Assembly (NCBI GenBank): GCA_964472545.1
Contig: CAYYNP010000103.1
Location: 1-29,161 of the forward strand
Reading direction: 5' to 3'
Source of the DNA: CAYYNP01 sp964472545
Lineage (GTDB): Bacteria; Planctomycetota; Planctomycetia; Pirellulales; Thermoguttaceae
Length of the DNA stretch: 29,161 nucleotides
Part shown: positions 1 to 6,399 of the stretch, in pieces
Position numbering within the stretch: the stretch's first letter is position 1
How the letters are laid out: each line of letters starts with the position of its first letter
Position numbers and translations under genes: made by a program
The notes under the pieces: generated by a model
Databases searched by the model: none
What the model was told of the DNA's origin: nothing
What the model saw: the letters and a program-made list of their open reading frames with translations, nothing else

Positions 1-52
1 CAAAGCGCAGCGGTGCCCCAGTGGCCGGGTTCTGGGGCACCGCTGCGCTTTG
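1..52. repeat. Perfect 21-bp inverted repeat (palindromic element)
   Basis: Bases 1-21 and 32-52 are exact reverse complements separated by a 10-base loop. The arm contains GCGCAGCGGTGCCCCAG, which occurs again at 2256-2272. It lies just past the stop codon of the MerR gene, so it could also end that transcript. There is no T-tract, and the second copy elsewhere points to a dispersed element rather than a dedicated terminator. Confidence 0.85.
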
Positions 53-78
53 CCCCAGCCACCCTCAAGTCCCGGCAC

Positions 79-591
79 TTACTCTCCCGATCGCGCCCTC
101 TGCCGTCGCTCCATCAACTCGCGAATGGCCGTACCGACGTCTTCGGATCCGTTCTGGCCGTGGACCAAACTCTTGATTTCCTCGGTGCAGACCGACCCGA
201 AACGGTAAATCACGCACTCTCGGCACTCGTTGCCGTGCGAGGGCTTGCAGTCGAGCCCCTTGATCATCCAGCACGGCCGGGTGTTGTCCTGATAGGCCGG
301 GCATTCCTGGCGCTTCTCTTCGCTACAGGGCAGCAAATCCCAGCACGGCAACAGCGCCTGCAACCGCCGGATGCCCTCAATGTTCAGGCCCAACTGCTGG
401 ATCATCCGCTGGATGTTTCGGATGCGGTCGATGTCCTCGCGCGAGAAGAGCCGATGCCCGGAGGGGGTGCGGTGGGCGATAATCAGCGACTCGTTTTCGT
501 ATTTTCTGACCGCCGAGACCGACAGCCCCACCTTCTCGGCAAGGGTCCCAATCGTCATCACGGGGTCTGAATAATCGGGATTTGGATCCAT
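79..591 (-). CDS. MerR-family transcriptional regulator with cysteine-rich two-CW-like C-terminal domain
   Basis: 170 residues. Residues 12-80 are a typical MerR winged helix: MTIGTLAEKVGLSVSAVRKYE, then a wing with GHRLFSREDIDRIRNIQ and a dimerisation helix. The C-terminal half is unusual. Cysteines at 83, 89, 97, 107, 115, 123, 126 and 135 include two Cys-Trp pairs (83-84, 107-108), a CPAY motif and a CxxC at 123-126, which recalls the two-CW cysteine-rich domain. Such a domain could bind a metal or an Fe-S cluster, or sense thiols. The start at 591 is supported by GGAGAG a few bases upstream; an internal ATG at codon 12 is the alternative. The gene is divergent from the macro-domain/DsrM/HdrD operon, and a palindromic site between them (711-739) is its likely operator. 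DNA binding is secure from family knowledge. The effector is unknown. Confidence 0.9.
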   Translation of the reverse strand: MDPNPDYSDPVMTIGTLAEKVGLSVSAVRKYENESLIIAHRTPSGHRLFSREDIDRIRNIQRMIQQLGLNIEGIRRLQALLPCWDLLPCSEEKRQECPAYQDNTRPCWMIKGLDCKPSHGNECRECVIYRFGSVCTEEIKSLVHGQNGSEDVGTAIRELMERRQRARSGE

Positions 592-623
592 CGTGGTCTC
601 TCCGGACGTGCGGGCTGCGGCCG

Positions 624-651
624 ATAGTACTACCTAAGTCATTGCCTGCAA
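624..651 (-). promoter_or_regulatory. Predicted sigma-70-type promoter of the MerR gene
   Basis: On the minus strand TTGCAG (651-646) is followed after 16 bases by TACTAT (629-624), about 33 bases before the MerR start codon. Judged by eye against the sigma-70 consensus. Confidence 0.5.
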
Positions 652-668
652 GAAACTTACGAAGTCTA

Positions 669-697
669 TTGACAGCGGTGCGCGTAAACCATATATT
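669..697 (+). promoter_or_regulatory. Predicted sigma-70-type promoter, TTGACA-N17-TATATT
   Basis: A perfect -35 TTGACA (669-674), a 17-base spacer and TATATT (692-697) point toward the macro-domain operon. Transcripts would start near 704, immediately upstream of the palindromic box at 711-739, so a protein bound there could block it. The leader to the start codon at 935 would be about 230 bases. Confidence 0.55.
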
Positions 698-705
698 CCA
701 GACGC

Positions 706-742
706 AGGATATCTATCTTTATCGATCAAGCTATTCTATACT
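706..742 (+). promoter_or_regulatory. Operator-like box with second promoter, shared with the DsrM2/DsrK2 promoter
   Basis: Bases 711-739 are nearly identical (two one-base gaps, about three mismatches) to 9094-9122. The centre, CTTTATCGATCAAG (717-730), is an imperfect palindrome (12 of 14 positions). It lies between a weak -35 (714-719) and a good -10, TATACT (737-742), spaced by 17 bases. An operator between -35 and -10 is the usual MerR arrangement. AGGATATC just upstream of the -35 and ATACTAG at the -10 are also shared with the other promoter. The rest of the 592-934 gap holds no convincing gene. Confidence 0.6.
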
Positions 743-934
743 AGCAGACGAGACACAATGAGCCAAGCCTTGTGACGCAGGGCCGCGTGGCTCCCCGGAA
801 GAAAACGCCGAGGAAGACGTCCAAAGACCTGGCGACAAACCCAGAAAACCGAAAAAGCGGCTGGCGATTCGCAGGCTCATCACCCCTGAATTATGACTTC
901 CGCCGCCGCGAAGCACAACAACCCAGAGGCTGCC

Positions 935-1477
935 ATGCCCACAACCCTTTCCGACACCCAACAGATCAACAATTGCCAGGTTCGCCTGCTCAAGGACGAC
1001 ATCACCGATTTGGACATTGATGCTTTCGTCTTCTACGCCCAGGAAGACCTGGCGTTGGGGTCCGGTTTCGGCACGGCGATTTCCGTCCGCGGCGGACCGA
1101 CGGTGCAGAAGGAACTCGAGGAATTGGCCCCGGTGGCCACCGGCGAGGCGGTCGTCTCGGCGGCCGGCAACCTCAAGGCCGAATTCATCATCCACGCCGT
1201 GGGGCCGAAGTTCCAGGAAGAGGACACCGAAGGCAAACTCCGCACTACGGTCCGCAGTTCGTTGCTTCGGGCAGAAGAAAAGGGCATCAAGCGGATCGCC
1301 TTTCCGGCCATGGGGGCAGGGTACTATGGCATCGCGCCGGACGTCTCCGCCCGGACCATGGTGGAAGTCCTTCGCGAGCACCTCTCCGGCGAGACGGGCA
1401 TCGAAGAGGTGGTCCTCTGCGTGCTCGACACGCGGCAATACGATTCCTTTCAGGCCCGACTGACGGGCGCCAGCTAA
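935..1477 (+). CDS. Macro-domain (ADP-ribose-binding-like) protein
   Basis: 180 residues from the ATG at 935, preceded by AGAGG (925-929). An ATG 14 codons upstream has no good ribosome site. The protein is one macro-domain fold: an LLKDDITDLDIDAFVFYA strand, a glycine-rich loop (ALGSGFGTAI), a VVSAAGNLKAEFIIHAVGP strand and a second phosphate loop, FPAMGAGYYGIAP. Macro domains bind ADP-ribose or related nucleotides, and some remove ADP-ribose from proteins. The usual Asn-Ala-Ala-Asn motif at the first loop is replaced by Phe-Tyr-Ala-Gln, so catalysis is doubtful and a binding or sensing role is possible. It is the first gene of the redox operon, with the cytochrome b gene starting 34 bases after its stop, which suggests a link to NAD-derived metabolites (inference). 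Confidence 0.82.
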   Translation: MPTTLSDTQQINNCQVRLLKDDITDLDIDAFVFYAQEDLALGSGFGTAISVRGGPTVQKELEELAPVATGEAVVSAAGNLKAEFIIHAVGPKFQEEDTEGKLRTTVRSSLLRAEEKGIKRIAFPAMGAGYYGIAPDVSARTMVEVLREHLSGETGIEEVVLCVLDTRQYDSFQARLTGAS

Positions 1478-1503
1478 CCGAGAAGCACTAGCCAACCGAG
1501 AAG
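1472..1503 (+). repeat. Short direct repeat across the gene junction
   Basis: AGCTAACCGAGAAG (1472-1485) recurs as AGCCAACCGAGAAG (1490-1503) with an 18-base period. The first copy includes the macro-gene stop codon. The second supplies the GAGAAG purine stretch before the ATG at 1512. It looks like a small tandem duplication. Confidence 0.7.
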
Positions 1504-1511
1504 AAGACCAG

Positions 1512-2216
1512 ATGACAAACCTCCTACTGTTTTCTGCCGACGTCGGCGAGAAATCCCCGTTCCTGCACTTCTGCGAGCATCAGCTTCAATACGTGGCGCT
1601 GGGGATCATGGCCGTGGTCTACACGCTGCGGGTTCTCTGGCTGTTGAGCTACAAGGCGGGCGGTGAACGTCAGGCGCCGAGCGGACCGGCAAACACCACG
1701 GCGGCCAAGGGGATTCTCTATTCCTGGGCCAACGTGGCCATGCCCATGGGCATGGAGAGTACGCGGACGAACCTCTCGATGTACGGCCAGTTCGTGGTCT
1801 TCCACCTGGGAGTGACGGCCGCCATCGGGCTGTCGTTCATCATCCCGGAGTTCCCCCAGTTGCTCACTCCCGCGGTGCAGTCGGGCATGCAGATCGTGAT
1901 CGGGGCGGCGTTTGTGGTGGGGGTGATTCGGATCATCCGCCGTGTGGGCAGTCCCTACATGCGGGCGCTCAGTTCGCCGGACGACTACTTCTCGCTGGTG
2001 TTGTTGACGGTCTGGTTTCTCTCGGCCGTGTTGGCGGTGCCGAATGAGCCCGCCGCCGGCGAGTGGCAACTCCAGACCTTCTTCATCATGACCGCGTTCT
2101 TCCTGATCTACGTGCCGTTTAGCAAGATCTCCCATTATCTCTACTACCCGTTCACACGCTACTACTTCGGCAAGAGCATGGGCTACCGGGGCGTTTTCCC
2201 CACGCAGCGTAGTTAG
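1512..2216 (+). CDS. NarI/DsrM-like membrane cytochrome b subunit (module 1)
   Basis: 234 residues with about five membrane spans (near 26-46, 93-111, 122-142, 159-177 and 188-204). Histidines in or near spans (His98; His208 in SKISHYLYYPFTRYYFG) fit the haem-b-binding pattern of the NarI/DsrM family, whose members pass electrons between membrane quinones and a soluble iron-sulfur partner. The SHYxYYPFTRxxFG end is very typical. The partner is almost certainly the CCG-domain protein encoded 132 bases downstream. At 234 residues it resembles NarI in size and is shorter than its counterpart at 8007-8966. The substrate and direction of electron flow cannot be read from sequence. Confidence 0.85.
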   Translation: MTNLLLFSADVGEKSPFLHFCEHQLQYVALGIMAVVYTLRVLWLLSYKAGGERQAPSGPANTTAAKGILYSWANVAMPMGMESTRTNLSMYGQFVVFHLGVTAAIGLSFIIPEFPQLLTPAVQSGMQIVIGAAFVVGVIRIIRRVGSPYMRALSSPDDYFSLVLLTVWFLSAVLAVPNEPAAGEWQLQTFFIMTAFFLIYVPFSKISHYLYYPFTRYYFGKSMGYRGVFPTQRS

Positions 2217-2217
2217 G

Positions 2218-2295
2218 CTCTGCCCCAGCACACTCAGCAGGGTGGCTGGGGCAGAGCGCAGCGGTGCCCCAGCGTGGGGCGCCTGGGGCTTTGCT
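2218..2295. repeat. Palindromic intergenic element related to the one at 1-52
   Basis: Two adjoining hairpins fill most of the gap between the cytochrome b gene and the HdrD-like gene. CTCTGCCCCAG (2218-2228) pairs perfectly with 2246-2256. Then GCAGCGGTGCCCCAG (2258-2272) pairs imperfectly with CTGGGGCTTTGCTGC (2283-2297). The second arm matches bases 5-21 of the window. It could act as a transcript-stability or processing structure between the two genes. Confidence 0.75.
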
Positions 2296-2348
2296 GCACT
2301 TAGCCACCGGCCACCCTCCGACGACGGAAGCAAACAAAGAAGGGTTCG

Positions 2349-4106
2349 ATGAGCAACAACCAATCCAGATCCCATAAGGCCCAGAAAGTCCTCGAGCGGA
2401 TGGGCAAGAAGCTGAATCGGCAGATGGTCGGTTCGCTGGTGGCCTGCGTTCACTGCGGCATGTGTACCGATTCCTGCCACTACGTGTTGGCCAACCCGGG
2501 CGACCCGACCTACGCCCCGGCCTACAAAGCCGACCGCATCCGCAAGCTCTTCAAACGCCATTTCGACTGGACCGGCCGGGTGTTGCCCTGGTGGGTCAAA
2601 GCGGGCAGCGTGCACACCGACGAGGACCTGGAGGAACTCAAGGACATCGTCTTCGGCAAGTGCACCAACTGCCGGCGTTGCTCGCTGAACTGTCCGATGG
2701 GCGTCGACTACGCCACCTTCAACCGCATGGCCCGCGGCCTGCTGGTCTCGGTCGGCGTGATGCCCGAGGGCGTGGCCGTGGTGAGCAAGGACCAGTGGGA
2801 AACCGGCAACCAGATGGGCGTGCTCAAAGAGGACTACATCGAGACGATCGAGTGGATGGCCGAGGAGTTGCAGGACGAACTGGACGAGCCGGACTTCGAA
2901 ATCCCCATCGACAAGACCGACCGCAACATCATCTACTCGATCAACCCCCGCGAGGTGAAGTACGACCCGCGGACCATCGCCGACGCGGCGAGGATCTTCC
3001 ACCTCGCCGGCGAGAGTTGGACCATGGCCAGCGAAGGCTGGGACATGACCAACTTCGGGCTCTTCTCCGGCGACGACGACTTAGGCGGCTCGGTCGCCCG
3101 GCGGTTGTACGAAAAGGTCAACGAGCTGCGCGGCAAGAAGTTGGTGATCTCGGAATGCGGCCACGGCTACCGTTCAACGCGCTGCGAAGGCCCGAACTGG
3201 TCGCAGTTCGACGTGCCCTTCGAGATGGAGAGTTCCGTGACCACGATGCTCCGCTACATCAAGGAAGGCCGCATCAAGGTCGACAAAACCCGCAACACCC
3301 AGCCGGTCACGTATCACGACTCGTGCAACTTCGCCCGAAGCTGCGGGCTGTATGAGGAGCCGCGGGAGTTGCTCAACCTGGTCTGCACCGACGTGCGGGA
3401 GATGTATCCCAATCGGGCCGAGAATTACTGCTGCACGGGCGGCGGCGGGGCGATGTCGATGTCGGAGTACACGCCGGATCGGCTCAAGTCGGGCGTGGTC
3501 AAGGCGAAGCAACTCGAGGCCACCGGGGCCGAGGTCGTGGTCACCTCGTGCCACAATTGCGTCGACGGCCTGACCGACGTGATCCGCCACTACGAACTGA
3601 AGATGGAAGTCACGCAGTTGGTGAACCTCGTCTCCAACGCCTTGGTGGTCGAGGAAAAGCCGGCCGAGGAGAAGGTGGCCGCGCCGGCTGCCGCAGCCCC
3701 CAAGGAAGTCGCCTTGCCGCTGACCGGACGCACGCTGTTGGTGGCCGACGACGAGCCGGACCAGGTGACGTTCCTGGCCACCGTGTTCGAGGATCAGGGG
3801 GCGACCGTGCTGAAGGCCACCAACGGCGACGAGGCGTTGGAAATGGCCCGGCGCGAGAAGCCCGACCTGCTCACGCTCGACCTGGCCATGCCCGGCCGCG
3901 ACGTGGGCGAGGTTTTCGAGATGCTGCGCAACGACTCGGAGCTCGACGGCCTGAAGGTCTGCGTGATCACCGGCCGGCCCGAGTTGCGGAAGCTGATCTA
4001 CGACCGCTCGGTCCGCCCGCCGGAAGGATACCTCGACAAGCCGGTGACCGAGGAGACGTTGCTGCTGGGCGTGCGGAAGGTGTTAGAGTTGGCTCACGAG
4101 GCGTAG
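2349..4106 (+). CDS. HdrD/DsrK-like iron-sulfur oxidoreductase fused to a response-regulator receiver domain
   Basis: 585 residues. Two 4Fe-4S motifs come first (Cys33/36/39/43 and Cys105/108/111/115). A CCG-type domain follows: HDSC near 326, Cys361-Cys362 in YCCTGGGG and SCHNC at 401-404. This is the architecture of HdrD, GlpC and DsrK, which reduce disulfides or related acceptors with electrons from a membrane cytochrome b. An Ala/Pro/Glu linker (about 430-457) leads to a complete receiver domain (about 458-585) with acidic pair Asp467-Asp468, phospho-acceptor Asp511, Thr541 and Lys564, so it should be phosphorylatable. Its PPEGYLDKPV segment closely matches the stand-alone regulator at 5870-6250. 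AGAAGGG precedes the ATG. The fusion implies that redox activity is controlled by phosphorylation, or that redox state is reported through the receiver (inference). A degenerate copy lies at 9215-9626. Confidence 0.9.
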   Translation: MSNNQSRSHKAQKVLERMGKKLNRQMVGSLVACVHCGMCTDSCHYVLANPGDPTYAPAYKADRIRKLFKRHFDWTGRVLPWWVKAGSVHTDEDLEELKDIVFGKCTNCRRCSLNCPMGVDYATFNRMARGLLVSVGVMPEGVAVVSKDQWETGNQMGVLKEDYIETIEWMAEELQDELDEPDFEIPIDKTDRNIIYSINPREVKYDPRTIADAARIFHLAGESWTMASEGWDMTNFGLFSGDDDLGGSVARRLYEKVNELRGKKLVISECGHGYRSTRCEGPNWSQFDVPFEMESSVTTMLRYIKEGRIKVDKTRNTQPVTYHDSCNFARSCGLYEEPRELLNLVCTDVREMYPNRAENYCCTGGGGAMSMSEYTPDRLKSGVVKAKQLEATGAEVVVTSCHNCVDGLTDVIRHYELKMEVTQLVNLVSNALVVEEKPAEEKVAAPAAAAPKEVALPLTGRTLLVADDEPDQVTFLATVFEDQGATVLKATNGDEALEMARREKPDLLTLDLAMPGRDVGEVFEMLRNDSELDGLKVCVITGRPELRKLIYDRSVRPPEGYLDKPVTEETLLLGVRKVLELAHEA

Positions 4107-4107
4107 G

Positions 4108-4343
4108 ATAGTAGTCGTCTCGCTCCGCGAGACGACACCACATCTCGCGGAGCGAGATGACACCACATCTCGCGGAGCGAGATGACACCACATCTCGCGG
4201 AGCGAGATGACTACTATGGTGAAACGCAGTGACATCTCGCGGAGCGAGATGACTACTATGGTGAAACGCAGTGACATCTCACGGAGCGAGATGACTACTA
4301 TGGTGAAACGCAGTGACATCTCGCGGAGCGAGATGGCTACTAT
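4108..4343. repeat. Array of seven hairpins bounded by ATAGTAG and CTACTAT
   Basis: One hairpin, GTCTCGCTCCGCGAGAC (4117-4133), is followed by six copies of CATCTCGCGGAGCGAGATG (8-bp stem, 3-base loop) at 4141, 4166, 4191, 4233, 4275 and 4317; the 4275 copy has one change. The first three copies have a 25-base period and the next ones a 42-base period, whose spacer ACTACTATGGTGAAACGCAG is also repeated. The array sits between the HdrD-REC gene and the kinase gene. The same kind of palindrome lies inside the NACHT gene at 20746-20800. Confidence 0.92.
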
Positions 4344-4419
4344 GGGGCTTGCAATCATCGGCCCGGCGGTTGAGAATCCAATGAGTTGAGCCGAGACTGG
4401 TCGAATTACGGAATTCGCG

Positions 4420-5877
4420 ATGGAAGACTCTTACCGCCGTTACTTCGACGCGATGCCGTGTTACGTGACGGTGCAGGACCGCGATTTCCGCATCCTTGAA
4501 GCCAACCGGCGGTTCCAGGACGATTTCGGCCCGATCGACGGCCGCTTCTGCTACCAGGTCTATAAGCAGCGCTCGGAGAAGTGCGAGGTCTGTCCGGTCG
4601 AAAAGGCCTTTTGGGACGGCCAAAGCCACCGCAGCGAAGAGCGGGTGCGACGCCCGGACGGCGAGGAAATCTCGGTGCTGGTCGAGGCCGCGCCGGTCCG
4701 CGGCCCAGACGGCAAGATCGAGGCCGTGATTGAGATGTCGACCGACGTCACGCAGATCAAGGACCTGCAACGGCAACTCCGGCGCAGCCAGCGCCGCTAT
4801 CACCTGCTGTTCGACGAGGTGCCCTGCTACATCTCGATCCAGGACCCCGAGTTGCACATCGTCGAGGCAAACCGGGCATTTCAAGAGGACTTTGGGACCT
4901 CCTGTATGGGCCAGAAATGCTATGCAGCCTACAAGCGTCGCAGCGAGCCGTGTGCCCCGTGTCCGGTCCAGGAGGCCTTCGACGACGGCCGCCCGCACAC
5001 GCGGGAAGAGGTGGTCACCTCGAACGACGGCGAGCAGATGAACGTGCTGGTCACCGCTGCCCCGATCCGCAATCGCCGCGGCGAAATCACCCGGGTGATG
5101 GAGATGAGTGCCGACATCACCCAAGTTCGCCAACTCGAAGACCGACTGACGAAGCTGGGGCTGCTGATCGGTTCCATTTCGCACGGACTCAAGGGCATGC
5201 TCAATGGACTGGCCGGCGGGATGTATCTGGTCGACAGCGGCTTCGCCAAGGACGACCGGGGCCGACTCGAGAAGGGCTGGGACACCGTCCAGCGGAACGT
5301 GGCCCGCATCCGCAGCATGGTTTCCGATATCCTCTACTATGCCAAGGATCGCACGCCCAACTGGGAGCCGCTGGCCGCGGCCGAGGTTGCCGAAGACGTC
5401 TGTGAACTGTCGCGGCCGCGGGCGAAGCAACAGAACGTTCAGTTGACGGCCACTTTAGACGCCGCCGGCAAGTTCGAGGCCGATGCCCAGGCGGTCCGCT
5501 CCATGCTGGTCAACCTGATCGAGAACTCGATCGACGCCTGCCGGCTCGACGGCGGCAACTCGGATCATCGGGTCGAGGTTCGGCTCAAGGGCCTGGCGGA
5601 CAGCGTCCGATTCGAGGTCGAAGACAACGGCATCGGCATGGACCAGGAGACTCGCGAGAAGGCTTTCAGCCTGTTCTTCTCCTCCAAGGGCACCGAAGGG
5701 ACCGGGCTGGGGCTGTTCGTTTCCAACCGCATCGCCCGGGCACACGGCGGCTCGATCGAGTTGGAGTCGGAGCCGGGCGTCGGCACGCGGTTCATCGTAG
5801 AGTTACCCAGACGGCGGCCCTCACAAGCGGCGCCGGAAGACCCACCAACGCGCGAAAAGGAGACATCGCATGGCTGA
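4420..5877 (+). CDS. Sensor histidine kinase with two cysteine-containing PAS domains
   Basis: 485 residues with no membrane span or signal peptide, so it is probably cytosolic. PAS1 (about 5-115) and PAS2 (about 128-238) are similar to each other. Each carries the same Cys-x10-Cys-x2-Cys-Pro pattern (Cys44/55/58 and Cys167/178/181) in a CYxxYKxRSExCxxCPV context, which suggests a thiol, metal or Fe-S redox sensor. The kinase core follows: His255 in the H-box SISHGLKG, Asn369 in NLIENSIDAC, Asp402 in DNGIGM, and GTGLGLF. The H-box is slightly atypical, lacking the usual Glu or Asp after His. The last 8 bases overlap the response-regulator gene, so the two are translationally coupled. It probably phosphorylates that regulator, the receiver on the HdrD-like protein, or both. 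Confidence 0.92.
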   Translation: MEDSYRRYFDAMPCYVTVQDRDFRILEANRRFQDDFGPIDGRFCYQVYKQRSEKCEVCPVEKAFWDGQSHRSEERVRRPDGEEISVLVEAAPVRGPDGKIEAVIEMSTDVTQIKDLQRQLRRSQRRYHLLFDEVPCYISIQDPELHIVEANRAFQEDFGTSCMGQKCYAAYKRRSEPCAPCPVQEAFDDGRPHTREEVVTSNDGEQMNVLVTAAPIRNRRGEITRVMEMSADITQVRQLEDRLTKLGLLIGSISHGLKGMLNGLAGGMYLVDSGFAKDDRGRLEKGWDTVQRNVARIRSMVSDILYYAKDRTPNWEPLAAAEVAEDVCELSRPRAKQQNVQLTATLDAAGKFEADAQAVRSMLVNLIENSIDACRLDGGNSDHRVEVRLKGLADSVRFEVEDNGIGMDQETREKAFSLFFSSKGTEGTGLGLFVSNRIARAHGGSIELESEPGVGTRFIVELPRRRPSQAAPEDPPTREKETSHG

Positions 5878-6250
5878 TACGAAGACCGTGCTGGTAGTGG
5901 ACGACGACCCCGACGCCCGAGATTTCCTGGTCACGGTTCTCAAGGACAACGGCTACGCCACCGTCACGGCCAACGACGGCACCGAAGCCGTCGCCGCCAT
6001 CGACCAGGCACCGCCGGATTTGGTGGCGTTGGACATCACCATGCCGGAAAAATCGGGCGTGGCCGTTTACCGCAAGCTGAAGGAAGACGAGCAACTCCAG
6101 GGCATTCCGGTAATCATCGTCACCGGCGTTTCCGACGACTTCAAGAAGTTTATCTCCAGTCGCCGCCAGGTGCCCCCGCCGGAAGGTTATATCAGTAAAC
6201 CGGTCGATCACGAGCAGTTCTTGAAGATGGTCAACGACTTGCTGGCCTAG
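5870..6250 (+). CDS. Single-domain response regulator (CheY-like receiver)
   Basis: 126 residues, all one receiver domain: DDDPD near residues 10-14, phospho-acceptor Asp55 (LVALDITMP), Thr85 and Lys110 (YISKPV). There is no output domain. It must therefore act by protein contact, as a relay intermediate, or as a phosphate sink. The start is set by AAAAGGAG about 8 bases upstream and by the 8-base overlap with the kinase gene. The PPPEGYISKPV segment parallels PPEGYLDKPV in the receiver of the HdrD-like protein, so the two receivers are paralogous and plausibly share the kinase. Confidence 0.93.
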   Translation: MADTKTVLVVDDDPDARDFLVTVLKDNGYATVTANDGTEAVAAIDQAPPDLVALDITMPEKSGVAVYRKLKEDEQLQGIPVIIVTGVSDDFKKFISSRRQVPPPEGYISKPVDHEQFLKMVNDLLA

Positions 6251-6294
6251 CCCGCATTTCCCGCGAGCCAGGAACGCAGCGGATGGAGTATCTT

Positions 6295-6381
6295 GTAGCC
6301 GAAGTCGCCACGGCTTTGGTCCGAGGTCGTCGAACTTTGGCGGCAGCGGGGAAACGGCCGAATTCTGGCGAATTCGGCTAC
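6295..6381. repeat. Inverted-repeat-bounded intergenic element between convergent operons
   Basis: GTAGCCGAA (6295-6303) and TTCGGCTAC (6373-6381) are exact inverted ends. Inside the right end a perfect hairpin pairs GCCGAATTC with GAATTCGGC (6357-6378) across a 4-base loop. It lies in the 149-base gap between the regulator stop (6250) and the end of the opposing DsrK-like gene (6400), so it could end transcription from both sides, though no T-tract is present. Confidence 0.75.
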
Positions 6382-6399
6382 GGTTGGGGGCAATACGGG

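Noticed and set aside
1..52. Intrinsic terminator for the MerR gene
   Set aside because: The stem is strong but no T-run follows it on either strand, and the same arm recurs at 2256-2272, so a dispersed palindrome is the better reading.
772..1020. Small basic reading frame (MTQGRVAPRKKTPRK...) upstream of the macro gene
   Set aside because: It has no ribosome site, overlaps the macro gene in another frame and shows no domain. It is more likely leader sequence.
4117..4335. Possible CRISPR array in the evenly spaced repeats
   Set aside because: The repeats are short self-complementary hairpins, and the spacers are themselves identical copies of 6 or 23 bases. No cas genes are nearby.
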